Assembly (NCBI GenBank): GCA_959604655.1 | Contig: CAUHCL010000002.1 | Span: 1 to 57,842, forward strand | Source of the DNA: an uncultured Alistipes sp. | GTDB taxonomy: Bacteria > Bacteroidota > Bacteroidia > Bacteroidales > Rikenellaceae | Reading direction: 5' to 3' | Length of the DNA stretch: 57,842 nucleotides | Shown: positions 9,806 through 18,264 of the stretch, piece after piece | Layout: each line of letters starts with the position of its first letter | How positions within the stretch are numbered: position 1 is the stretch's first letter | Position numbers and translations under genes: made by a program | Notes under the pieces: model-generated | The model's database searches: none | The model's input: only the letters and a program-made list of their open reading frames with translations | What the model was told of the DNA's origin: nothing

Positions 9806-10558
9806 ATGAAAGTCATTGCGATCATCCCCGCGCGTTATGCGTCGACGCGTTTCCCGGGCAAGCCGCTGGCCATGCTGGGCGGCAAGACGGTCATTCAGCG
9901 CGTATGGGAGCAGGTGAGCCGTGTGATAGACGACGTGGCGGTGGCCACCGACGACCGACGCATAGCCGACGCCGTGGAGGCGTTCGGCGGACGGGCCGTC
10001 ATGACCTCGCCCGACCACCGCAGCGGCACCGACCGCTGCTACGAGGCCTGCTGCAAGATAGGCGGCGAGTACGACGTGGTGGTGAACGTGCAGGGCGACG
10101 AGCCTTTCATCGCCCCGTCGCAGATACGCGCCCTGGCGGCATGCTTCGACGACGAGCGCACCGACATAGCCACGCTGGTGAAGCCTTTCGCCCCGAGCGA
10201 CGGCATCGAGGCGCTGGAGAATCCCAACTCGCCGAAGGTGGTACTCGACAGCGAATCGCGCGCCGTATACTTCTCGCGCTCGGTGATACCCTACCTGCGC
10301 GGCGTGGAGCGTAGCGAGTGGCTCGCGCGTCATACCTTTTATAAACATATAGGCATGTATGCGTTCCGCCGCGAGGTGCTGCGCGAGGTGACCTCGCTGC
10401 CGCAGTCGTCGCTGGAGAAGGCCGAGTCGCTGGAGCAGCTGCGCTGGATAGAGAACGGCTACAAGATAGGAGTGGGCATAACCGACGTGGAGACCGTGGG
10501 AATCGACACGCCCGAAGATCTGGTGCGCGCCGAGGAGTTCCTGCGCGCGAGGGAATAA
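9806..10558 (+). CDS. kdsB: 3-deoxy-manno-octulosonate cytidylyltransferase (CMP-Kdo synthetase)
   Basis: Activates Kdo with CTP to give CMP-Kdo for the lipid A inner core. The 250-residue protein opens with IIPARYASTRFPGKPLAMLG, the signature nucleotide-binding loop, and contains VVNVQGDEPFI, both diagnostic of KdsB. The second ATG at 9806 is chosen over one four codons earlier because it places the IIPARY strand at the usual position. kdsA follows after 7 bases, so the two are one operon. Confidence 0.95.
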   Translation: MKVIAIIPARYASTRFPGKPLAMLGGKTVIQRVWEQVSRVIDDVAVATDDRRIADAVEAFGGRAVMTSPDHRSGTDRCYEACCKIGGEYDVVVNVQGDEPFIAPSQIRALAACFDDERTDIATLVKPFAPSDGIEALENPNSPKVVLDSESRAVYFSRSVIPYLRGVERSEWLARHTFYKHIGMYAFRREVLREVTSLPQSSLEKAESLEQLRWIENGYKIGVGITDVETVGIDTPEDLVRAEEFLRARE

Positions 10559-10565
10559 TTTTAAA

Positions 10566-11327
10566 ATGAAGAAAATGTACCCCAAATTCATAGCAGGACC
10601 ATGCGTCATAGAGTCGGCCGAACTGCTCGACGAGGTTGCTCGAAAGTTGGTGGAGATAAACCGCCGTCTGGGCATCGACATAATATTCAAGGCGTCGTTC
10701 GACAAGGCCAACCGCACCTCGGCGGCATCGTATCGCGGCCCCGGGATGGAACGCGGCCTGCAAATGCTGGCCGACGTGAAACAGCGATGGGGACTCCGCA
10801 TCTGCACCGACATTCACGAGGCATACCAGGCAGCCCCCGCGGGCGAAGTAGCCGACGTGATACAGATCCCCGCTTTCCTCTGCCGCCAGACCGACCTGCT
10901 GACGGCGGCGGCCGCGACGGGACGCACGGTGAACATAAAGAAGGCGCAGTTCCTCTCGGGCGAGGACATGAAGTACCCCTACGAGAAGGCCGTGAAGGCG
11001 GGCGCGACGGAGGTGTGGCTCACCGAGCGCGGCAACATGTTCGGATACAACAATCTGATAGTCGACTTCCGCAATATAGCCGACATGCGCCGCATAGCCC
11101 CCACCGTCATGATGGACTGCACCCACAGCGTGCAGCGCCCGGGCGCCGCGGGAGGTAAGACGGGCGGCAACCGCGAGTTCGTACCCGCGATGGCGGCCGC
11201 GGCCAAGGCGTTCGGTGCCAACGGATACTTTTTCGAGGTGCACCCCTCGCCCGACGAGGCGTTGAGCGACGGGCCCAACATGCTGCGGCTGGACGATCTG
11301 GAAAGCGTCGTCGAGACACTGATATAA
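10566..11327 (+). CDS. kdsA: 3-deoxy-8-phosphooctulonate synthase (Kdo-8-phosphate synthase)
   Basis: Condenses arabinose 5-phosphate with phosphoenolpyruvate to Kdo-8-phosphate in the cytoplasm. The 253-residue protein starts with FIAGPCVIES and has FKASFDKANRTS, RGPGM and CTDIHE, the conserved KdsA active-site blocks. It is slightly shorter than the E. coli enzyme but complete. It lies between kdsB and the arabinose-5-phosphate isomerase gene, which makes its substrate. Confidence 0.96.
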   Translation: MKKMYPKFIAGPCVIESAELLDEVARKLVEINRRLGIDIIFKASFDKANRTSAASYRGPGMERGLQMLADVKQRWGLRICTDIHEAYQAAPAGEVADVIQIPAFLCRQTDLLTAAAATGRTVNIKKAQFLSGEDMKYPYEKAVKAGATEVWLTERGNMFGYNNLIVDFRNIADMRRIAPTVMMDCTHSVQRPGAAGGKTGGNREFVPAMAAAAKAFGANGYFFEVHPSPDEALSDGPNMLRLDDLESVVETLI

Positions 11328-11375
11328 CCTGCGTACACGCTTTAGTACGCAATTACCATATAGACCTAAACTGCA

Positions 11376-12341
11376 ATGAACTCGCTATCTTCGAAGGAGA
11401 TCATCGATCTCGCGCGCAGAACGCTGCGGATAGAATCCGCCGCACTCGAACGCATGGCCGATTCGGTCGACGAAAAATTCGTGTCGGCCGTGGAACGCAT
11501 ACTGGAGTGCCGCGGCAAACTGATAATAACGGGAATGGGCAAGTCGGGCCTGGTGGGGCGCAAGATAGCCGCCACGCTGGCCAGCACGGGCACGCCGAGT
11601 TTCTTCCTGCACCCGGGCGAGGCGTTCCACGGCGACCTGGGCATGATATCGGCGGGCGACGTGGTGCTCGCACTCTCCTACTCGGGCGAGACCGACGAGG
11701 TGCTGAAAATAGTGCCGTTCATCCACTCCAACGGCAACGTGCTGATATCGATGACGGGAAACGCCGAATCGACGCTGGCCAAGAACTCCGACATACACCT
11801 CGACGTGGCGGTCGAGGAGGAGGCCTGCATACTGCATCTGGCCCCCACCACCTCCACCACGGCCCAGATAGCCTTGGGCGACGCGCTCGCCGTGGCGCTC
11901 ATGAAGGCGCGCGACTTCACCTCGCTCGACTTCGCGCGCCTGCACCCGGGCGGTAGCCTCGGCCGACGCCTGCTGATGACCGTGGGTAACGTGATGCGCA
12001 GCCACGACCTGCCGATAGTGACGCCCGACTGCACGGCAACCGACATGATCCACACCATGAGCCGCGGCGGTCTGGGCATGATAATCATCATCGACGGCGG
12101 CAGGATAGAGGGCATAGTGACCGACGGTGACATACGCCGCGCGATGGAGAGCCGCCAGGCAGAATTCTTCAACATACGCGCCATCGACATAGCCACCCGC
12201 TCGCCCAAGACGATAGAGGTCGGAGCGAAGCTCATCGAGGCCGAGAAGAAGATGACCCGCCACAAGATCAACTCGCTGCTCGCCGTCGACGACAAGGGCG
12301 CACTGCGCGGCGTGATACAGATATACGACATAAAACTGTAA
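11376..12341 (+). CDS. kdsD: arabinose-5-phosphate isomerase
   Basis: Interconverts ribulose 5-phosphate and arabinose 5-phosphate, the first committed step to Kdo. The 321-residue protein has an N-terminal SIS domain (about 35-175; GMGKSGLVGRKIAATLAS, FLHPGEAFHGDLG) and a pair of CBS domains (about 200-321), the standard KdsD/KpsF/GutQ architecture. Its place directly after kdsB and kdsA argues for the housekeeping KdsD role. kdsC (Kdo-8-P phosphatase) is not in this window. Confidence 0.93.
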   Translation: MNSLSSKEIIDLARRTLRIESAALERMADSVDEKFVSAVERILECRGKLIITGMGKSGLVGRKIAATLASTGTPSFFLHPGEAFHGDLGMISAGDVVLALSYSGETDEVLKIVPFIHSNGNVLISMTGNAESTLAKNSDIHLDVAVEEEACILHLAPTTSTTAQIALGDALAVALMKARDFTSLDFARLHPGGSLGRRLLMTVGNVMRSHDLPIVTPDCTATDMIHTMSRGGLGMIIIIDGGRIEGIVTDGDIRRAMESRQAEFFNIRAIDIATRSPKTIEVGAKLIEAEKKMTRHKINSLLAVDDKGALRGVIQIYDIKL

Positions 12342-12375
12342 TCCACAATAAAAACCACAAAAAAACCACCTTAAA

Positions 12376-13701
12376 ATGAAGAAATTACTTATCATGGCCC
12401 TGCTGCTGGCAGGCATCGCTGCCTCTGCGGGGGCGAAAGAGAAGGACGGCTGGGTATCGCTGTTCAACGGCCGCAACCTGAAGGGATGGACCAAACTCAA
12501 CGGCAACGCGGAGTACCGCGTGGAGGACGGCGCCATCGTGGGCGTGAGCGCCCTCAACACCCCCAACACGTTCCTCGCGACGAAAGAGCGTTACGGCGAC
12601 TTCATCCTCGAACTCGAATACATGGTCGACGATGGGCTCAACTCGGGAATACAGTTCCGCAGCCAGTCGCGCGCCGACTACAACAACGGACGCGTGCACG
12701 GCTACCAGTGCGAGATCGACCCCTCGTCGCGCGCATGGAGCGGCGGCATATACGACGAAGCCCGCCGCGGCTGGCTCTACCCGCTCGAAAACGAGCCCGA
12801 GGCGCAAAAGGCCTTCCGTCACGGCGACTGGAACAAGGTGCGCATCGAAGCAGTGGGCAACTCGCTGCGCGTATGGCTCAACGGCATCCCGACGGCCGAC
12901 ATTCTGGACGATGCCGACAGCGAGGGTTTCATAGCGTTGCAAGTGCACGGCATAGGCAACAACAAGTCGCTGGAGGGCAAGTGCGTGCGCTGGCGTAACA
13001 TACGCATAAAGACCGCCGACCTGCAAAACGACCTCACGCCCGAAAGCCGCGCCATAGCGCAGAAGAACTACGTGGCCAACACCGTCTCGCCCCGCGAGGC
13101 CGAGGAGGGCTGGAAGCTGCTGTGGAACGGCCGCGACCTCGAAGGCTGGCGCAGCATGGGCCGCGGCGACATGTCGAAAGGCTGGAAGACCGACGGCGGC
13201 GAGCTGGTGATCCGGCCCAAATCGGGCGCAGGCGACATCATAACCGAAAAGATGTACACCGATTTCGAGCTTTCGATCGACTTCAAGATCACCGAGGGCG
13301 CCAACAGCGGAATCAAATACTTCATCAACTCCAACGGCAGCGTGGGCTGCGAATACCAGATCCTCGACGACGAGAACCACCCCGACGCCAAGATGGGATT
13401 CAACGGCAACCGCCGTCTCGGTTCGCTCTACGACCTCATCCCCGCCGAGGGCTGGAAGCTGACCAACAAACGCGGCTGGAACACCGCGCGCATAGTCGTA
13501 CGCGGCAACCGCGTCGAGCACTGGCTCAACGGCAAGAAGATCCTCGAATACGAGCGCGGCAACCAGATGTGGGACGCCATAGTGTCGCACAGCAAATTCG
13601 CCAAGGTGAAGAACTTCGCCGCCGACCGCGAGGGACACATCCTCTTGCAGGACCACAACGACGAGGTGCACTACCGCAATCTGAAAATACGCGAACTCTA
13701 A
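12376..13701 (+). CDS. exported protein with two DUF1080 (3-keto-disaccharide hydrolase) domains
   Basis: A 441-residue secreted protein: signal peptide (about 1-20, ending ASAGA), then two DUF1080 modules. The first opens WVSLFNGRNLKGWTK (about 27-41) and the second WKLLWNGRDLEGW (about 246-258). Each is a concanavalin-like beta sandwich of about 190 residues. The family includes hydrolases acting on 3-keto-glycosides. Two modules in one chain suggest either two sites or one catalytic and one binding module. It lies upstream of an exported Gfo/Idh/MocA oxidoreductase, which fits a shared oxidise-then-cleave role. Substrate unknown. Confidence 0.88.
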   Translation: MKKLLIMALLLAGIAASAGAKEKDGWVSLFNGRNLKGWTKLNGNAEYRVEDGAIVGVSALNTPNTFLATKERYGDFILELEYMVDDGLNSGIQFRSQSRADYNNGRVHGYQCEIDPSSRAWSGGIYDEARRGWLYPLENEPEAQKAFRHGDWNKVRIEAVGNSLRVWLNGIPTADILDDADSEGFIALQVHGIGNNKSLEGKCVRWRNIRIKTADLQNDLTPESRAIAQKNYVANTVSPREAEEGWKLLWNGRDLEGWRSMGRGDMSKGWKTDGGELVIRPKSGAGDIITEKMYTDFELSIDFKITEGANSGIKYFINSNGSVGCEYQILDDENHPDAKMGFNGNRRLGSLYDLIPAEGWKLTNKRGWNTARIVVRGNRVEHWLNGKKILEYERGNQMWDAIVSHSKFAKVKNFAADREGHILLQDHNDEVHYRNLKIREL

Positions 13702-13713
13702 TATCGCAACGAC

Positions 13714-13944
13714 ATGAAAGATACCGTTATATCGGCCCGTGTCAAGCGGCGCGAGATCACGATATGGCTCGTGTGCTTCGCCGTGGCCAACATAGTCAAC
13801 TGGGCGGCCATAATACGATTCTCGACCCCGTGGTACGAGGTGTTCACGCAGCTGGGCTACGTGACGGTCACGTCGCTGCTGCTTTACGGACTCGTAATGC
13901 TGCTGCGCATGGCGTGGTACGTGTTGCGCCGAATCTCGAAATAA
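13714..13944 (+). CDS. small two-helix inner-membrane protein
   Basis: A 76-residue protein with two predicted membrane helices (about 17-35 and 47-68) and basic ends (KRREI near the start, RRISK at the end). No family recognised. It is 12 bases after the DUF1080 gene and 10 before the ApbE-like gene, so it is part of that operon. It could be a membrane anchor or redox partner for its neighbours, but the sequence does not show this. Confidence 0.7.
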   Translation: MKDTVISARVKRREITIWLVCFAVANIVNWAAIIRFSTPWYEVFTQLGYVTVTSLLLYGLVMLLRMAWYVLRRISK

Positions 13945-13954
13945 TCGGCGCGAC

Positions 13955-14836
13955 ATGGCATCGGAGTTCCGATACAGCGACAAGAACCCCTGCCACCCCG
14001 TGGCATATGCGGGTTTCTACGCCATGCACACCCGCATAGAGACGGTCTTCACCGACGTGGACGAGAAGCGCGCCCGAGAGCTCGCCGCAGACATCGAGGC
14101 CGAGGTGAAGGCGCTCGAACGCCTTTTCAACCGCTTCGACGACACGAGTCCGCTGGCCGTGATCAACGCCCGCGGCGCGCGCGAGGCCGTCGCCGTGGAC
14201 GACGAGATGTTCATGGCGCTCGAACTATGCGAGGCGTTCCGACGGGGCACGGGCGGCTATTTCGACATAGCGACCTCTACGAGTGCGGGCGCGGCCGAGG
14301 GCACGGTGAGCTACCTGCTCGACCCCGCGGCGCACACGGTGCGGCTGACGCGCGAGGGCGTGCGGCTCGACATGGGAGGCTTCGCCAAAGGCTACGCGCT
14401 GGAGAAGGCGCGGCGGAGGGCGGAGGAAGCGGGCGTCGAGAGCGGGGTGCTGAATTTCGGCAACAGCTCGGTCGCCGCCCTGGGGCATCACCCCTACGGC
14501 GAATGGTGGAGCATAGGAGTGGAGCACACGCGGATACAATCGGCCGCGGCGCACGAGTTCCGTCTGCGCGACAGCGCGCTGTCGGTATCGGGGCGATCGC
14601 CGCGCGGCGAGTACCACATAGTCAACCCCATGACGGGCGCTGCCGTGGCGGGCGAGGAACTCGTGACCGTCGAGGGACGCTCGGCCCTGGTGGCCGAGGT
14701 GCTGTCGACGGCACTCTACGCCGCACCCAAATCGAAGCGCGAGGCCGTAATGGCGCAATACGAGGGTTACACGGCACTGGAACTCTATTGCCGCGACGGC
14801 GGCGGATGCGAGATATACTGCATAGGCCGCAAATAG
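13955..14836 (+). CDS. ApbE-family FAD:protein FMN transferase
   Basis: Members transfer FMN from FAD covalently to a Thr/Ser of target flavoproteins. The 293-residue protein has the ApbE core: GFYAMHTRIETVF near the start, LDMGGFAKGYALEKARRRAE (about 138-157), and RDSALSVSGRSPRGEYHIVN with a C-terminal segment preceding the metal site. There is no signal peptide or lipobox, unlike many ApbE proteins, so it may act in the cytoplasm or be divergent. No flavinylation target motif was noticed in the neighbours. Confidence 0.85.
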   Translation: MASEFRYSDKNPCHPVAYAGFYAMHTRIETVFTDVDEKRARELAADIEAEVKALERLFNRFDDTSPLAVINARGAREAVAVDDEMFMALELCEAFRRGTGGYFDIATSTSAGAAEGTVSYLLDPAAHTVRLTREGVRLDMGGFAKGYALEKARRRAEEAGVESGVLNFGNSSVAALGHHPYGEWWSIGVEHTRIQSAAAHEFRLRDSALSVSGRSPRGEYHIVNPMTGAAVAGEELVTVEGRSALVAEVLSTALYAAPKSKREAVMAQYEGYTALELYCRDGGGCEIYCIGRK

Positions 14837-14901
14837 AAACCGAGCCGAAGCATGTTCGGCTCCCACAAAACACAATCGAAAAAAACTACACTTGAATAAC
14901 G

Positions 14902-16209
14902 ATGAACAGGAAGGAATTTTTGACAGACTGCGGCAAGATGAGCCTTGCGGGCATGGCTCTATCACTCTTTCCGTGGTTGCAGTCGTGCAGCGACGAGGCT
15001 AAACGCGAGGTGCGCGGCGAAAAGGCCCGCATAGGAATAATAGGAACGGGCTCGCGAGGAATATTCCACATAAAACATCTGTTGCAGATGCCCGACGCGG
15101 AGGTGGTCGCCCTGTGCGACGACTACCGTCCCCATCTGGAGGATGCGGCGCAATACTACCCTGAGGCCAAACTCTACGACGACTACCGCCGCCTGCTGGA
15201 GGACAGCGAGGTGCAGGGCGTGATCATAGCCACGCCGCTCTACCTCCACGCCTCCATCACACTCGACGCGATGGAGGCGGGCAAACACGTATTCTGCGAG
15301 AAGGCAATGGCCTACACGCAGGAGGACTGTCTGCGCGTGTACGAGCGCCGCAAGGAGCTGGGCGGAGTGCTTCTCATAGGCCAGCAGCGACTCTTCGATC
15401 CCAAATACATCAAGGCCATGAGCATGATCCACGAGGGTCGGATAGGCGACGTTGTGGGCGTGCGCAACTACTGGTACCGCAACAACAACTGGCGCCGCGA
15501 CGTGCCCTCGCCCGAGCTGGAGCGCCGCATCAACTGGCGTCTTTACAGCGAGTACTCACGCGGCCTGATGACCGAGCTGGCCTGCCACCAGTTGCAGAAC
15601 GGCTCGTGGTCGCTGGGCATGCTGCCCGAGCAGGTGATGGGTTCGGGCCATCTGGTGCACTGGACGAAGGAGGACAAGCGCGACGTCTATGACACCGTGA
15701 GCGCCATATTCACCTACCCCAACGGAGTGAACATGACATTCGAGTCGATAATCTCGAACAAGCACTTCGGCATGGGCGAGCAGATCCTCGGGTCGAAGGG
15801 CACCATCGATCTGGTCTCGGGACTCTATTACAGCGACGAGCCCATGCCCGCGGGAAGCGGCATGCACCAATTAGTGGCTCAGATCGAGAACGGCATCATG
15901 AGCAACTCGGTATTCGCGGGCACCAGCTGGGCCGCGGAGACGAGTCCTCTGGCACCCGGATTGCCCATAATGCCCAACGTGACGGTCAACTCGGGCGAGA
16001 GCACCATAGGCGCCGAGGCCGACGGCTCGAAGGAGATCATCGAGGCCTTCGCGCACGCCGTGATAACGGGCCGACAGCCCGCCAAGGTGCTCGAAGAGTC
16101 GTACTACGCCTCGCAGTTCGCGCTGCTGGCCGACCGCGCCATGCACGAGAACGCCATCCTGACGCTCGACGAACGCTACAAGATACCCTACGAGCCGATA
16201 CGGTCGTAA
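14902..16209 (+). CDS. exported Gfo/Idh/MocA-family sugar oxidoreductase, lipoprotein
   Basis: A 435-residue NAD(P)-type oxidoreductase. The N-terminus (MNRKEFLTDCGKMSLAG... ending LQSC) looks like a Tat-related lipoprotein signal. After it come the Rossmann motif GIIGTGSRG and VVALCDDY, then the CEKAMA block that carries the family's catalytic Lys, and a C-terminal alpha/beta domain. Family members oxidise or reduce sugar hydroxyls. Being exported with a bound cofactor beside a DUF1080 protein, it may create or consume keto-sugars in the periplasm. That is inference. Confidence 0.9.
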   Translation: MNRKEFLTDCGKMSLAGMALSLFPWLQSCSDEAKREVRGEKARIGIIGTGSRGIFHIKHLLQMPDAEVVALCDDYRPHLEDAAQYYPEAKLYDDYRRLLEDSEVQGVIIATPLYLHASITLDAMEAGKHVFCEKAMAYTQEDCLRVYERRKELGGVLLIGQQRLFDPKYIKAMSMIHEGRIGDVVGVRNYWYRNNNWRRDVPSPELERRINWRLYSEYSRGLMTELACHQLQNGSWSLGMLPEQVMGSGHLVHWTKEDKRDVYDTVSAIFTYPNGVNMTFESIISNKHFGMGEQILGSKGTIDLVSGLYYSDEPMPAGSGMHQLVAQIENGIMSNSVFAGTSWAAETSPLAPGLPIMPNVTVNSGESTIGAEADGSKEIIEAFAHAVITGRQPAKVLEESYYASQFALLADRAMHENAILTLDERYKIPYEPIRS

Positions 16210-16229
16210 AACCGAAAACCGCATACCCC

Positions 16230-18083
16230 ATGTACGGATCGCTCCGCGAATACATCGACACACTCGAACGGCACGGCGAGCTGCTGCGCGTAAAGGCGCG
16301 TGTCTCGCCGCGCTTCGAGATCGCCGAGATCACCGACCGCATGGCCAAGAGCGACGGAGGGGGCAAAGCCCTGCTGTTCGAGAACACGGGCACCACATTT
16401 CCCGTGCTCACCAACATGATGGGCTCCGACCGCCGCATGGCTCTGGCGCTGGGCGCCGAGTCGCTCGACGACATAGCGCGACGCATAGACTCGCTGCTGG
16501 GGCAGGCCCTCGCGCCGAAAGGCTCGCTGGCCGACAAACTGCGCATGCTGCCGCTGCTGGCCGACATGTCGCGCTGGTTCCCGCGCGAGGTGTCGGGGCA
16601 TGGAGCATGCCAGCAGGTGGTGCTGCGCGGCGACGAGGCCGACATAGGCCGCCTGCCGCTGCTGCACTCGTGGGAGCACGACGGGGGGCCGTTCGTCACG
16701 CTGCCGATGGTCAACACGGTCGATCCCGAGAGCGGCATACGCAACGTGGGCATGTACCGCATGCAGCAGTTCGACGCCCGCACCACGGGCATGCACTGGC
16801 ACATCCACAAGACGGGCGCACGCCACTACGACGCCTACCGCCGCGCGGGACGGCGCATGCCCGTGGTGGTGACGCTGGGCGGCGACCCCGCCTACACCTA
16901 CGCCGCAACGGCACCGATGCCCGACAACATGGACGAATACCTGCTGGCGGGATTCCTGCGCCGCCGCCCCGTGCGGCTGGTGCGCGCGCTGACGTGCGAC
17001 ATACGCATCCCCGAGGATTGCGACTTCGTGATCGAAGGTTACGTCGACCCCGCCGAGCCGAAGGCCGTGGAGGGCGATTTCGGCGACCACACGGGGTTCT
17101 ACTCTTTGAAAGACCTCTATCCGCTGTTCCACATAACCGCCATAACGCACCGCCGCGACGCGGTATACCCCGCCACCGTGGTGGGAGTGCCGCCGCAGGA
17201 GGACGCCTACATAGCCAAGGCCACCGAGAGGATATTCCTGGCCCCCATACGTCTGGCCGTGCAGCCCGAGGTGGAGGATCTGTGGATGCCCACCGAGGGT
17301 ACGGCGCACAATCTGGCTGTGGTCGCCATCGCCAAGCGTTACGAGGGGCAGGCGCACAAGGTGGCGCAGGCGTTGTGGGGCGCGGGACAGATGATGTTCA
17401 ACAAATATCTCGTCATAGCCTCGGCGGCGACAAAGATACGCTCTTTCGCGACCCTCGCCGCGCTGCTGCGACGCCTCGACACGTCGCGGAGCATAATCCG
17501 CTCCGAGGGCGTGCTCGACGTGCTCGACCATGCGACCGCCACATGCGGCTTCGGCGGCAAACTGGCGTTCGACCTCACCGACGTGGACATCTCGACGCCC
17601 GCGGAGCCGATAACCGTGCCGCGGACGGCCCGCCCCGCGGGAGGCATAGAGATGTTCGACACGCGGTTCGCTGAAAGCTGCGGCCTGCTGATCCTCTACG
17701 CGGCGCCCGACCGCCCCGCCGAGGTCGACGCGGAGCGTTACCTTACGGAGAACGACATACGCGGCATGAAGTACGTCGCGCTGTTCGACTACCAGGCGGC
17801 GGGCACCATGACATCGGAAGATCTGCTGTGGCTCGCGGCGGCCAACACCGATCCGCGACGCGACGTGCGGCATCTGACGGGCGGCGAACTGCTGATAGAC
17901 GCCCGAAGCAAACGCCCCGCCGTCGGAGACAATCCCGCGCGTTTCCCCAACGTGGCGGCCTCCTCGACGGAGACCATACGCATGGTGGACGGACGCTGGG
18001 AGGAATACGGTCTGGGCGAGCGCATCGAATCGCCGTCGCGCCGCTACCGCAAGCTGCAACTCTCGGCCAAAGCCGAATGGTAA
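16230..18083 (+). CDS. UbiD-family (prenylated-FMN) decarboxylase
   Basis: A 617-residue cytoplasmic protein of the UbiD family, which decarboxylates unsaturated or aromatic acids with prenylated FMN made by UbiX. It opens with SLREYIDTLERHGELLRV, typical of the family, and holds EGDFGDHTGFYS near residues 278-289, part of the cofactor and metal site. It is longer than E. coli UbiD (about 500) through a C-terminal extension. No ubiX is in the window. The substrate is not evident. A menaquinone-related role is possible but unsupported here. Confidence 0.9.
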   Translation: MYGSLREYIDTLERHGELLRVKARVSPRFEIAEITDRMAKSDGGGKALLFENTGTTFPVLTNMMGSDRRMALALGAESLDDIARRIDSLLGQALAPKGSLADKLRMLPLLADMSRWFPREVSGHGACQQVVLRGDEADIGRLPLLHSWEHDGGPFVTLPMVNTVDPESGIRNVGMYRMQQFDARTTGMHWHIHKTGARHYDAYRRAGRRMPVVVTLGGDPAYTYAATAPMPDNMDEYLLAGFLRRRPVRLVRALTCDIRIPEDCDFVIEGYVDPAEPKAVEGDFGDHTGFYSLKDLYPLFHITAITHRRDAVYPATVVGVPPQEDAYIAKATERIFLAPIRLAVQPEVEDLWMPTEGTAHNLAVVAIAKRYEGQAHKVAQALWGAGQMMFNKYLVIASAATKIRSFATLAALLRRLDTSRSIIRSEGVLDVLDHATATCGFGGKLAFDLTDVDISTPAEPITVPRTARPAGGIEMFDTRFAESCGLLILYAAPDRPAEVDAERYLTENDIRGMKYVALFDYQAAGTMTSEDLLWLAAANTDPRRDVRHLTGGELLIDARSKRPAVGDNPARFPNVAASSTETIRMVDGRWEEYGLGERIESPSRRYRKLQLSAKAEW

Positions 18084-18130
18084 TAAGACGCAATACGATT
18101 ATATATTCGATCACTCGGAGCGCAAGCGAC

Positions 18131-18210
18131 CTAAGTCCCCTCCGAGGAGGGGATTTAGGGGAGGGTCAGATTTGTAAACGCGGCCACGGGCCGCGGGTAA
18201 CCGACCCTCG
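18131..18210. repeat. structured intergenic element with nested inverted repeats
   Basis: CTAAGTCCCCTCC (18131-18143) pairs with GGAGGGGATTTAG (18146-18158), 13 bp with one G-U. GAGGGTC (18161-18167) pairs with GACCCTC (18203-18209), enclosing a CGGCC/GGCCG hairpin. It could end transcription of the ubiD operon or be a stray repeat; it has no second copy here. Confidence 0.55.
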
Positions 18211-18264
18211 GATTCGATTTTGCGGTACCATCACCAATATATAATCATCAGATAACTATGTAGT

